64,000 bases of DNA from positions 496,001-560,000 of the forward strand of contig NC_062971.1 in the NCBI RefSeq assembly GCF_023078275.1, in the 5' to 3' direction. The stretch is from Leguminivora glycinivorella (lineage: Eukaryota > Arthropoda > Insecta > Lepidoptera > Tortricidae). A program made the position numbers and the translations under genes. Shown piece after piece: positions 32,400 through 43,973 of this stretch; within the stretch, counting starts at the first letter, position 1, and each line of letters opens with the position of its first letter. The notes under the pieces were generated by a model. It was not told where the DNA came from. It ran no database searches and was given only the letters and a program-made list of their open reading frames with translations.

Positions 32400-35300
32400 T
32401 TCTGAATACAAACATCCATGGGAAGATGGGGGTGTTGAAATTCTTAACCCGTCATCACACGGGCAACTCTCCCTGTCACTTATTTTCTGTGCGTAAATAG
32501 TACGAACGAGAAAGTATTAAAGAAATAGGTATGTAATAAGTGTCAAATCAAAGTTAGATTTAAACAAAATAAATGCCACTGTAGATCTGGTTTCATATTT
32601 GGAAACTTTAATAATATTCCATTTGCCACAGGGTAAATAGAAGAAGTGGACAACGCTTTAGAATGTCTGGAGATCTTTTTAGATTTGAAATAGCGGTTTA
32701 GCGAGTTTTTATCGATCGGGGGATACAATTTAAATAGGTTTGCATATGTATAATGTAGCATTTAAGTTGGGGGGAGAATAATCTTCGTAACCTACGTATA
32801 TTCACAAAACTATTTTTAAATCATATAAAAGACAAAGGAATTTTGATGCAGAGTAAAGTTTTTGTAGTCAGCTAGGTATATGTCGATGAAAGGAAGACTA
32901 TTAATGTTATTATACTCGTATCTAGCTATATCCTACGTTTTACGGATGGGACGCACTAAGGTTTTAATAATAGTTTTAAAGAAGACCAAAAACTACTTGT
33001 AACAACTAGTGACAAAGTTGGCAGACAATAACTGAATAATGAATCCTCAAATGTTGACTATACTAACTCATAAGTTATTGGATCTGACTATTATCTTGGT
33101 TCTCACGTTAATAAGTAAAGTATAAACTACTGATTAAGGAACAAGCACGACGAAGACTGTGAGACATTTGTGTCGAATGATTTTTGAAATTTTCACTATA
33201 GTACCTAGCTAAGTATATTTAAATCAAGAAAAATCAGGTATTTATATCCACAGCTCAAATCCATTTCAAAATTAGCCCAGCCATTTCAAACCTCAGGGCC
33301 ACAATGCGTAGCCTTTTAGGGGCCCCTCGGAAATGAAGAAATCCGGCCCCGCGTCACGTTTAATGGAATCTCGGGGATATTCCCGACGGGAAATTCCCGG
33401 GAAATAATTCCCGCGGTAAATTCTTTTAGGGCAGGAATGTTACATTAGTTATTCTTAAGGAATTAATTGCCTGGCGCGTTCTTATTGATGTCCTGAGATA
33501 ATTTTGTTGTAAGTTGTCAATTTTACTGTGATAATGGAAATTTAAAACTGGTAGTAGATTATTAGAAAATTTCAAAATTATTCCCATATTTTCTTTTCAT
33601 AGTTCTTTAAGTATACTTTATTTAAATTCTCACAAAAGGAGTGTTAGAATAAGTTCTAGATAACTCTAAGATATTCACTAAACATTCGTTGAAATGGCGT
33701 CGAAAAGATAAAATTGTGCATCGAAGCCCGCAGTCCCTTGCGAACCCATTTTAGATAAAAATACGGTGTGTATTTCGACCGCTGGATCTTATTACAGATA
33801 CTCAGAAAATCTTACTGTGATTTTATCTAGCGGATCTAAGAATACTCGTCTCTGTGACTTTTGCTATTTTGAGTTATCCAGAGTCTAGTCGTTTGTATTA
33901 ATTACCAAAAGCTATAGCTCCTAAGATTTCTAGATGTCAATTTGTATTCAGAACTTAAAATCCCACAGATTTCATCTTCGTGCTTTCAAGGTCAACTTTG
34001 TTGTAAGACTATTTGAATAAAGATTTTTTTTAATTTGAGTTCTTAAAATTCAAGTCTTAATTTTCCGAGCCAATTATTAGTTCTTCCAATTAAAGAAAAT
34101 ACCAAAAACTGAATCTTTTAAACCCCGCAGCCTAAAGGAAACTGGCGTTCTTCCAAAACCGGCATAATTAGTACAGACGGGGTTTGTACCGGAATAATTG
34201 TTTCTTTGTCCTAGATGTGTTTGTTGGACATTTAAATTACCCTCTTTAATTGCCTTGGATACGAAGTTTTAAATTAAACAGTTGAAATTTCCAAAACTTT
34301 AATCCAATTTCGTGAACTGTCAAGCATGTGCTTCTAGGCTTAACTCTTTAGTTTTCAAACTAGATATTATTCTTGGTCTTCGACTTTCTTCTTCGATGTT
34401 CTATGACGTTTAGTAAATTATCTCGTTCTGTTTATCTTGTTACCTAAATTAGGTAAGTACAAACATTTTGAAGAAACCATCTTACATGAAATCTTTTTAT
34501 GACCAATGAAGTTATTTATTCTTTTGCAGTGTATGCGCTGAAAAATCTTCCTTCTTCCCAACATTATTTTTAATAATGGAATAAACCTATCTTTATAAAC
34601 CAACAGACAATATCCAATCCACTAATGAATCCGAAGCACTTGAAACATTTTCAATCCCGGCACATCCGCAGAATATCAAACCGCTTCAAATTGTGAAACT
34701 CAAGGAGCTAAGTATAATCCAAACAAAGCCGCTCAGTTCTTTGTATCATTAGGGCCGCAATAAGAAATTAATCCTGAGCTCTCCAGATTACATCATCAGA
34801 TTCCCCGGAGATGGATTACTCAGCATTACCAGCCTCGGACATGATCTCGATCCATTTATCTTAAGTAGATCATTTCAATTTTCATTTTGTTTCCCGCTAT
34901 GTTTTAATGGTTACCTTTATTATGTCTGATGGTTTGCGATTTCGGTTGACTGATTTGGAGTTTTTAGGATTTGCTGGACTAAGCGGGTTGTTTTTGAGTT
35001 TTAGGGAAATTCATTAGGTACATTATGAATTATGGCGTTCAGTTATTTGATTTTAGGAACAGAATATTGCTAAAAACTTATTACTTAATGATCACTATGG
35101 TGATTCATTTGACGCAACGATTTAAGTACGAGTTTAAGTACTTAAGTTTAGTAAAAAAATAGTAAAACAATTACTCATGTCTTCTGATTTTTTTTTAAAC
35201 ATACAAAATCTAATTCTTCTGTTTCTCTACTTCGAAAATTAGGATATAAAGAAGGTAAAATGTTTTGAAATCTCCAAAAGTAGAATGAAGTAACTTTTTA

Positions 35301-36254
35301 TCAAAAAACATCATGTTTAGCATTATTGTCAATCAAACTTCAGCGTTCAAACTCCACCCTGCCCACATCTTGCAGAATTCCTGCTTCAGCCTAATTGCTG
35401 ATTTTCTAATTAATCACACTGTTATTTGATTAATAGGCCTCCGATTGCCGGCTGAAGGGCGAGCCGATGATTTAGGAATTTCTTCAAAAGGCCTTTCGCT
35501 GAAGTTTCCTTTAATTAATAAGTGGAGTATCAAGTTATTAGCTGGTTGTCCTTTGTGAGCGTTATTTTTACTGTGTGAAACTTTCTCGTTGGGAGTTGGC
35601 AGAATTTCTGTGGAGTTTTTATATTGCATTACGAGGGCGCACTCTGCCTTAATTGCTTCTTGTTTCAAGCGTTATGAACTTCTCACATTGTTATAAGGGA
35701 TCTAGGTGACTGAATATTCTGGAATAATATTGCTGAGAGCTTGAGAAGATTTATTGTCGCTTGTTCGTCGCATGCTATATTAAGCAACAAAAGGGTCTTA
35801 TTTTCGACTTTTTTTTATAACGTATGGAGACAAAAATGTCTAGGTAGTATTTCTTTAGTGCATTGATTTACAAAGTTACCATGTGTCGAATATACAATTA
35901 GGACCCATACAGACGAACTGCAACCACCGGCAAACAGTCAGCGTAAAGTTTCCACACAACACATTTACAAAAATTGCGTTGATGTCCATCTTTATCGGTC
36001 CTTAATCATAAAACTATCTGACGTTATACCAGGATGCCTTTCTGGAACTTTGCAAAATGAAACCTTCAAGTAGATTACTTTTTTAGTTGATTTGAATTTC
36101 TGTACACCATTGACACATCTATAAACCAACAAAACCGAAACCAAAGCTAAACCAACGTCCCTCAGCTCCATGCGTCTAACGGATAACCGACAAACGACAC
36201 ATGAGCGAACGAACTAACTGATCCCCCCGTCTAAACATCACGAGTGATTTCAAA
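32400..36254 (+). promoter_or_regulatory. Repeat-poor block upstream of the candidate first exon
   Basis: In nearly 3.9 kb I find no MITE, SINE, LINE or Helitron copy, while such copies occur every 0.5-1 kb elsewhere. GC-richer patches stand out at 33290-33430 (ggggcccctcggaaatgaag), 34630-34860 and 35430-35670. No convincing TATA box can be tied to the exon. The regulatory role is inference from repeat absence and position. Confidence 0.4.
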
Positions 36255-36350
36255 ATGGCGCTGGCGCCCCGCAGCTGACACCAAGAGCACCGAAGAGTGG
36301 AAGCTGCAAAGAAGTCTACACGGGCTCGGCCCTCCACAGAACTCTGGGAC

Positions 36351-36636
36351 ATGGCCCGGTCGTCCCCGCCAGGTTTCCCCTGGTGGGGACGCTCCGAAGA
36401 AATCCTGGCCTTCACAGACTTGGGAGCGGATTGTTACCAAAGGATTGTGCTACGGATGTGGCGGTGACTGGGACTTTAAAGGTGCCCTAAAGGTGGACAC
36501 TAGTAGTTCGGAGTATACGGGTTATAGGTACTACTTCAATAAGCCGGGGTACAGGATCAAGGCGAGGTCCTGTGAGGATGCGAGGTTTATTCATATCAAT
36601 TTTGTGCTGCTCGCCGAGGTCAAGCATTTTGAGAAG
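36351..36636 (+). CDS. Candidate alternative first exon of a short dystrophin isoform, frameshifted
   Basis: A GC-rich, coding-like block on the Dys strand. An ATG at 36351 has good context (G at -3, G at +4). Its frame gives 38 codons: MARSSPPGFPWWGRSEEI, then LAFTDLGADCYQRIVLRMWR, then TGA at 36465. The frame starting at 36466 gives 57 more codons: DWDFKGALKV, SSSEYTGYRYYFNKPGY, CEDARFIHINFVLLAEVKHFEK, then the donor AAG/gtgagt at 36636/36637. A net one-base change at about 36465 would fuse them into one 95-residue segment. The donor is phase 0 and the Dys exon at 63657 starts phase 0. Joined, EVKHFEK and DLQSEIETH would form a continuous helix like the start of a spectrin repeat. An upstream ATG at 36255 has a seven-codon frame. 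Dystrophin genes in vertebrates and flies do use internal first exons. The frame from 36466 also stays open upstream to 36235 but has no ATG. Confidence 0.6.
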
Positions 36637-36954
36637 GTGAGTTACTCATGAAATAAAACAGAACGCTGTAAAGAGTTTGAATTTGAGTTTCCATTTTATA
36701 GTTTTTTATTTTATTTGGCAACGCGGTTAAAAAGCGCCTTTATTTCTTATTAGAAATATGGAGTCTTAAATATAAATCCTAATAGAAGGCTAGCCTGAAT
36801 CTGAGTTCACTGACCTCAAGATTGAAATACCAGTTCTTAGAAAACCAGGTTAAGCATTAATTAAAAATTATGAAGATAACGTTAAACCTAGAATCAGTAG
36901 CTTGACTTCCTATTTCTTTTTATTGTACATTTACTCCCTGACGAGCTTTTCCTT

Positions 36955-37074
36955 AGTGCACATTCACATTATCCGATCCGATAACGGATGTCGGAAGGAT
37001 TTCAAAGGCAAAAATCAAAGATGGCGGCTTAAATGTATGGGACATCGGTCCTACATCCGATATCGGATCGGATT
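36955..37074. mobile_element. 'atatcggatgtcgg' MITE, copy 2
   Basis: The left end cacattcacattatccgatc...cggatgtcggaagg and the right end tacatccgatatcggatcgg are partly inverted; aagatggcggct lies in the middle. Confidence 0.65.
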
Positions 37075-37099
37075 TCCTTAGGGTCTTCAATAAAGTAAT

Positions 37100-37252
37100 A
37101 GGGGTCTTCAAGAAAGGAGTGTACCAGTGTACATGTTTTTAAAGTATCGGCAACGCGCGGGTAATATTTTTGGAGTTCCAGACGTAGGCTGCGGTGACTG
37201 CTCACCATCAGGTGGGTTGCATATTCGTTTGCCACTGACGTGGTATAAAAAA
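37100..37252 (-). repeat. Repeat family 'F', copy 3
   Basis: On the minus strand: accacgtcagtggcaaacg, then gtgagcagtcaccgcagcc and acactggtacactcctttc. It accounts for the open frame 37029-37358. Confidence 0.6.
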
Positions 37253-37512
37253 ATGTTGCATAAATTTTAACCGACTTGGCTGAAGTGCATTTTGCACCTA
37301 CAACTGCGAGTAACGCATCGATGCAACAATGCAATCCAATTAATATTGTGCACCCCAACGTCGAATTACCTCGTCAATGCAGCGCCGCTGCAAATAGTAC
37401 CAATTAGAGACGATGTGAACACATCACACTAATGTATCAGTATACCATTTACCTTTTTTGCTGAGACAACTACCGAATAATTTAGGTGATACGCTAACCT
37501 TGACCCCTATTA

Positions 37513-37736
37513 TACTTGCAATTTTATCACTTATCAACGTGGATAGCGTTGAACATGGCTGGTGTGAAGTTGAGTGATAGGATCAGAAATAGCGTGATAA
37601 GAGAGAAGTGGAAGCATGGTCGTCTATCGCGCGACCATGCTTCCCGTGCAGACCTGTCACTCTCACATTGACATACTTACCAGAATGTGACATAATAATA
37701 TGCTTTATCCACGTAGATAAGTATACAATTGCAAAC
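37513..37736. mobile_element. ~224-bp MITE with inner hairpin
   Basis: The outer arms (tgcaattttatcacttatc, acgtggata) are inverted at 37705-37736. An inner perfect hairpin ggaagcatggtcg / cgaccatgcttcc lies at about 37609-37644. The loop word tcgcgcgacca is shared with 60954-60964. Confidence 0.7.
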
Positions 37737-38299
37737 GTCATAGGCTCTTGAAGCAGTCTCATTTGGTTGGTGACATTCTAAACAACTGCTTCTATTTGGT
37801 TTTGCACTGCATGTACCAATGAGATATGCCGCCGAAAAGAAACATTGCAAATTTCTACATTTTAAAATAACTTCCCATTTTTATTACATCGAAAGGTTTC
37901 GTTCCCACTATTTTGATGATTCCTTAATTACGAGTGTTTTCTGTTTTCAAAACTTTTCTACAACTTGCACGTGTGAAAAGGAAATGTTTATTTCATTTCC
38001 GCTTCCTTTTGTTTGTTTTTGCCTGACCAAATGTTTCTCAAAACCATCAGCCTATGCATTATCTACAGTTTTTTTTTCATTGGGCATCCAGCATCCACTG
38101 AACAGGAATATACTTATTGTCCTAGGCCAATATTGACAGAGCAACATTATCAAACTGTTGACTGTGGTGTGGTTCGCGCTTGACCCAATTACACATTAGA
38201 GGCAGCAGCGCAGGGATTTTACAGTCCAAGTGCTTCATGCTGTTACATTACTAACCACTGAACATTTTGGGATGATTTACTAAATACGTTTCCTACTAC

Positions 38300-38622
38300 A
38301 TCATCCGCCTTGCGTTCTCCCGGCATTTGCCACGGCTCATGGGAGCCTGGGGTCCGCTTTGACAACTAATCCCAAGATTTGGCGTAGGCGCTAGTTTTTA
38401 CGAAAGCGACTGCCATCTGACATTCCAACACGACGGGTAACTAGGCCTTATTGGAATTAGTCCGGTTTCCTCACGATGTTTTCCTTCACCGAAAAGCGAC
38501 TGGCAAATATCAAATTACATTTCGCACATAAGTTTCGAAAAACTCATTGGTACGAGCCGGGGTTCGAACCCGCGACCTCCGGATCGTAAGTCGCACGCTC
38601 TTACCGCTAGGCCACCAGCGCT
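38300..38622 (-). mobile_element. tRNA-derived SINE, copy 2
   Basis: Same structure as 2545-2871: A and B boxes on the minus strand (ggttcgaacccc), body gaaaacatcgtgaggaaacc, tail with catcat. No clear target duplication was found. Confidence 0.85.
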
Positions 38623-38639
38623 ATTTCGAACTAAATATA

Positions 38640-38838
38640 ATATTCAATTTAATTTTGTTATTGCATGTTCTTATATTAAGAATGAATCATAATATGATGT
38701 GTATTAATGCATGATATAATTCCTAGTTAGACTAAGACGTGTAAGGAATGTTTAGTTTGTACACCTGTAAAGGTAGAGTTTTGGTGATTCCCAACCAATT
38801 TCTCACAAACAATAAAGATTATGATTATGATTATGATC
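38640..38838 (+). repeat. LINE 3' end with (ATTATG)n tail
   Basis: tctcacaaacaataaagatt followed by four attatg-type units; a non-LTR 3' end by structure. Confidence 0.5.
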
Positions 38839-39318
38839 ATATTATGCTGCATGGGATATTTTCCTGCAAATGACAAGATTTGCCTGACCGTCTAAATACC
38901 GCAAAATTGAAGATGTTTCTACACACCTTAGTCTCCCTTAGTTAGATATTATGAGCATAGTAAGAGACACACAGTGAAGTACTCCCCTCCTACGAATAAT
39001 ATCTGTACAGGGGGAGGTGGGGGGGATCACTTAACTCTGCGGTTTATTATACTTTAATTAGGTTAGCGGTTTACTAGGGTAAGTAGACGTTTGTTCTTTG
39101 ACTGCAGCAGCTTGGAGCCTTAATTAGGTCAGTACTCCTTCAGAACTAGATTTGTGGGCCAATTCTAACCTATACAGGTATCATAATGATGTATGATATA
39201 CGAACGATGTAATTTAATTAAAAACTAGACCTAGTGAAAACAACTATTAATAAAATGGAATATTGGACCGCATAAGTATAAAGTGAAATGACAAGCGATT
39301 ACTATTTTATACACGTCT

Positions 39319-39411
39319 TAATGCGTTTTCACATATGCCGCCATCTTTGATTTTTGCCTTTGAAATCCTTCTGACATCCGATATCGGATAGGATAATGTA
39401 AAAACGCACTT
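39319..39411. mobile_element. 'atatcggatgtcgg' MITE, copy 3 (complete)
   Basis: The ends taatgcgttttcacat and atgtaaaaacgcactt are inverse complements with few mismatches. The interior gccgccatctttgattttt and catccgatatcggatagg matches the other copies in reverse. Confidence 0.75.
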
Positions 39412-40260
39412 AGGTTTAACATTTTTTTTTATCTATCTAGAGGTACGAGTACGTACAAGATTTCAATTCGTGAAATTGATTAGCTATCTATGTACCTAAC
39501 AGTGGCGGCGCGTCAAACATATTCATAGGCAAGCCGGGGGTAATGCTTTACAACTCTGCTCCAAGTCCAAAAACAGGCAAGCCGGTGGGAATGCTTTTTG
39601 GAATTAAATTAGAGACAAAAATGTTCAATTAAATTAGTTGTATTCTTATACTTTTTCTTAAACCTGTAATAAATATCAGTATCTAGTTACACTGGTTAAA
39701 TGCAAAGAAGCAGGTATAGTTAAATAACCCCCTAACCTAAAACTTAACATCTTAAGCGAAGTCAGGTAGGTAGGTAGTGGTAGGTATCCCTGAAAGGCAC
39801 AGATCACTTAGTAGATGACGCATATTGGTGATTTGCGACAACATAAACACTGAATTTAACAAGAACTTGTGAACATTGTGAGAAACAATCTTAACTGACA
39901 TTGCCAGCTGAAAGTTATACCTATCTAAGTATGTGTGTTGGAGAAGACATACTCACATGGCAAAATCTAACCATTAATAAAATTGCATATATAATAAAAC
40001 ATAGGAGCGGTTGCATAAGACTGCGTATCTCACAATTTTTTTGTATGAAGAGTTCTTTAGATTTTTGCTAAAGCTGTGCTAACCAAAGTAATGATAACTG
40101 TAATCGATTAGTCATGATGCACCTAGCCCTTTGTCGTTTTTATGCAAAAATAATATGCAGACAATTAAGCACAGCAAAACCATGCTCCAAAAGGCCATTT
40201 TCGCTGGTAATACAAATATCGCCAAGTATTCATGTTTGCCGTTTGGCCAAATATCTGGCC
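39412..40260. other. No gene; minor duplicated word
   Basis: A short phrase aggcaagccggKggKaatgc occurs at 39527 and 39569. Otherwise AT-rich and unassigned. Confidence 0.4.
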
Positions 40261-40381
40261 CCGTAGCCGAATGGCCGTAGTCTGGCTCTGTCGCGCCAAT
40301 ACACAAGAGCGATAGAGATAGATAGCTACGAAAGAGGTATTATCGTGAGTGTTTTGTGAGCGTTTGTGCATTCGGCTACGC
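40261..40381 (+). mobile_element. 'attcggctacg' MITE, copy 4
   Basis: The clearest copy for defining the ends: cgtagccgaatggccgtag at the left and gtgcattcggctacg at the right. Confidence 0.72.
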
Positions 40382-40774
40382 ACACTGGAGTCTGACGGCG
40401 ATCATCTGTGGTAAAGGGTAACCGTTCGCGGTTCCGTATAATCCTTTTAGTCCTGGGGGTTCGGAATACTTTGCTGGCTACCCGCAGCCAATTTATCGAC
40501 TAACTGGCCCTTGGCTTGCCTTAATGCTGAGCTAAATAGAGTATTTTGACTAAATATCGCTTATGGACGCTGTATTTTAGTTAGAGCCCTGTATTTGATT
40601 TAAAAGTAGGCTAGGTAAGAATGCTTTTAGTTTTGTAAAAGTAAATCTAGGGTCCTCTCTCGTCCTTACGATAGCAAAAAAGTGAGAACTACCCGCCTGT
40701 TGATTAGTAGTCACTGTAGCCTATACGCCTACAAGTTCAGAGTCGTTACAAGCGAGTTGTCGACCCCAACATAG

Positions 40775-41005
40775 ATAGATAGATAAATGATTTATTGTCA
40801 CAACATGGTCGTCACAATCTGTACCTTATGATATATCTTAAAGTTATATGTAACCTATGCAATGCAAGGAAATTTAACTTACAATCTAGGTATTCGTGAC
40901 AAGTGGACAGTCTCAGCTATGTGCTGGAGCCTCACCTTCCGGCGTGGTTCAGCGCTGATTTTCAGCCTGCCCGGGTTGAGGCGGTGACACAAGACGACTA
41001 CTAAG
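40775..41005 (-). repeat. LINE/SINE 3' region (antisense)
   Basis: A (TAGA)n run, then aaatgatttattgtcacaac (an inverted AATAAA region), then a GC-rich part (ggagcctcaccttccggcgt) further on. On the minus strand this reads as an element end. Class unknown. Confidence 0.45.
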
Positions 41006-41483
41006 TACTTACATATAATAAAAAAAAAACAAGAATGCAAAATTAACATTAAACTAACATAAACATTCCATAACCTCGTTGAGTTCTAACAATATTACCG
41101 GAAGAAAGGTAACAAAACACATGAGCAGTTTCTAAATGTTGACAGGGATGAAATAAAAAGGACCAGCCATACTTTACATAGATACCTTTGGGGTCTTCAG
41201 GAATAACTTTCACTATGGGACCAATGGTGAAATCACGAAAAAAATTGGATGTTCCATAGAAATGAGCGATATCACGTCAGTCAGAATGTGGATCAGGCAA
41301 TTTTTAATTCGCGATTTCAGCATTGAGCCATTATAAAAGTTGTTCATTATGACTCCTGATATTTTTATTTTCCCTGTATAGCTAAGTTTGTAATAGGTTA
41401 TAATGTGCTTAAGTTTTGCTGAAATGACATCCGCTGTCCTACGCCCTACCATACAAATCGAGATGGTTAATACAAGTTCTGCG

Positions 41484-41776
41484 TTAGGCCTGATTTAGAC
41501 GACGTGCGAACTCGCATGCGATTTTAGTTACATTGTGGGCTGTTGAGGTTAGATTAATTTTGCACAGCCATCAAATACCGCAATGTAATAAAACTCGTAT
41601 GCGAGTTCTCGTACCTTCTAAATGGGGCCTTAGGCCTGATTTAGACGGCGTGCGAACTCGCATGCGATTTTAGTTACATTGTGGGCTGTTGAGGTTAGAT
41701 TAATTTTGCGCAGCCATCAAATACCGCAATGTAATAAAACTCGTATGCGAGTTCTCGTACCTTCTAAATGGGGCCT
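41484..41776. mobile_element. Two head-to-tail copies of a 146-bp MITE
   Basis: 41484-41629 and 41630-41775 differ at only a couple of positions (cgacgtg/cggcgtg; tgcaca/tgcgca). Each has inverted arms cgaactcgcatgcgatttta and the reverse near its end (tcgtatgcgagttctcg). Arms close to 41490-41535 and 41578-41620 in the first copy. Confidence 0.88.
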
Positions 41777-42115
41777 TGGTCGTCTCTCAATATATTTCAA
41801 AAATTATAAGGCGAATAACCCATTGCACAAATGTTAATAATATTTCGTGAAAATTCATTTATAACCACATTTCACATAAAAGACCTTTTCATATAATTCA
41901 CAGAAATAAGATTAAATCCCATCGCGGACTATAAGTCATTCATACGAGGGTTGATCAGATTAGTTTCGTAATATTACGAAAGATATGGAAATCAACCCCT
42001 TTACGTGAAAAATATGGCCGCGTATGTGAAGGTCGCGGGTCGTATCGATATTGCATTCAGAATACATAAAGGCAAGTTTGTTAAAATCACAGCACAAGTA
42101 TAGTATCCATACTAA

Positions 42116-42285
42116 TATTATAAATGGGAAAGTGTGTGTCTGTTTGTTTGTCCGGATTTCACGGCCAAACGGAGCGACGAATTGACGTTATTTTATAAGT
42201 GGAGATATTTGAAGGTGGAGAGTGACATAGGCTACTTTTTGTATATTATCTTTCTAACGCGAGCGAAGCCGCGGGCAAAAACTAG
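42116..42285 (+). mobile_element. Helitron-like non-autonomous element, copy 4
   Basis: A complete copy with A before the 5' TC and T after the 3' CTAG; interior slightly shorter than copy 3. Confidence 0.8.
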
Positions 42286-42570
42286 TATTTTATAATTTTA
42301 AAATTTATAAATAGGTAGGTAGGTTTTACAGGTGTAGTAACTTTAAATTATACCACATATTTTTTTTCTGTGAAATTAATTCCAAAAAATGAAAAAAATG
42401 GTAATTTTTTCTCGACTTTATTGGATGACATGTATTTATGAAGCTGGTTTTGTTCGGTAGTTTGTTTTAGTGGTTGCTCTATTTATTACACCTAATTACA
42501 ATAAATTATGTATAATTAAAATACGTATGTGCTTTTAACTCCTTCGTTTTTAACTCCTTAAAAGTGGATC

Positions 42571-42662
42571 TAAGGCCGTTTTCACATTATCCGTTCCGAT
42601 ATCGGATGTCGGAAGGATTTCAATGGGAAAAATCCAAGATGGCGCCTGTAATGTATGGGATG
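42571..42662 (+). repeat. 'atatcggatgtcgg' MITE, copy 4 (partial)
   Basis: gttttcacattatccgttcc, then atatcggatgtcggaagg and aagatggcgcc; the right arm is missing. Confidence 0.6.
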
Positions 42663-43432
42663 TCTTTTCGTGTCCCAGTATATTAAATTCAAATATTTTC
42701 TTCTTCTTCTTTGCCTGGTCCCATTACTTGAGGTCGGCCCTCCTCGTTCGTAGGCGCCAGGATACCCTATCCTAGGTTGTCTGTGTGTTCAGCTGTGCCC
42801 GTTGTATTTCTGGGTCATTCAAATAATGTCAAATAAATTTATTTCTTACTAGAATATTGTGCGGCTTAAATGTAACTTTCGTAGATAGGATCAGACACAG
42901 GTCCTTACGAATCTGCCCACATATACCCCGGAACGGTAACGCCTTAACTAAATTAATTTTACCGTCTCCGACCATGAATATTAATGTGACAACCCTGTGC
43001 GCCGTGCTCTCTGGAAACCAGTTCGAACTTACAATGTTATATTAAAGTTATGTCGTTTTGATATCATTCTTAGTATACGTACTATTGATATCATTTTTAC
43101 TTTACAACTGATTCGCACTAAAAAAATTGCATCCAGCTTTAGCTTTATTCACTTCCTACATCTGTATTTCCCACTATAACTTAGATCTTTTTTGTTTTTC
43201 TTGTCTTTGATGCTCAACAAGGAAATATTAATGCTGAGTAGCAATGTTACTCATCGAGCTAGAAATAGCCACATAATTTTATTATTAGGGCCAAGTGTCA
43301 GTGTGGTGAAGCAGCCCACAGGTGAGGTTGTAGTCAATTACTTACCTAATCTTAAAATACAAAACTCACAAGGTTTTCAGCAGTATTTTGTCCGTAGACG
43401 TATTGGCGCTAGCATGACGTCAAAACGTATAT

Positions 43433-43605
43433 TCCATACCAATATTATAAATCGGAAAGTGTGTGTGTCTGTTTGTTTGTCCGTCACGGCAAAACGGGGC
43501 GACAAATTGACGTGATTTTTTAAGTGAAGACAGTTGAGGGTATGGAGAGTGACATAGGCTACTTTTTGTCTCTTTCTAACGCGAACTAAGCCTCGGGAAA
43601 AGAGG
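43433..43605 (+). mobile_element. Helitron-like non-autonomous element, copy 5 (3' end degraded)
   Basis: The 5' end TCCATACCAATATTATAAAT is good, but the terminal hairpin and CTAG are mutated (cgaactaagcctcggg). Confidence 0.72.
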
Positions 43606-43973
43606 GTTTACATAAAAATACGCGTTCGAACTTGTACTTGCATGTTATGAATCCAAAAACGTTGTAAGCTAGGGTTGACACTCGTTTTAATTGCTTTTGG
43701 GATTTTTGCTGTCAAGTAGGAGGTAATTATGAATTGAGACTAATTAGGAATATATTTGGACCGTATGATATTTGAGTGTGCCACCACAGATATAGAGATA
43801 AAAAAATACCCAGTTCTTCAAATGACAAACTGTACAACATAAGTAGGTATTTATATATTTACCCATTTTATCCTATTTGCCTTTAAATTCTAGCATTCAA
43901 ATCTACCGATATTTTCCATCCATCCACCATAAAATTAAGTCAAAACTCTAAATACCATATAAGGACTACGAGA

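Noticed and set aside
36176..36440. Minus-strand open frames over the GC-rich block
   Set aside because: Antisense shadows of the plus-strand coding-like block; composition is poor and there are no splice signals on that strand.
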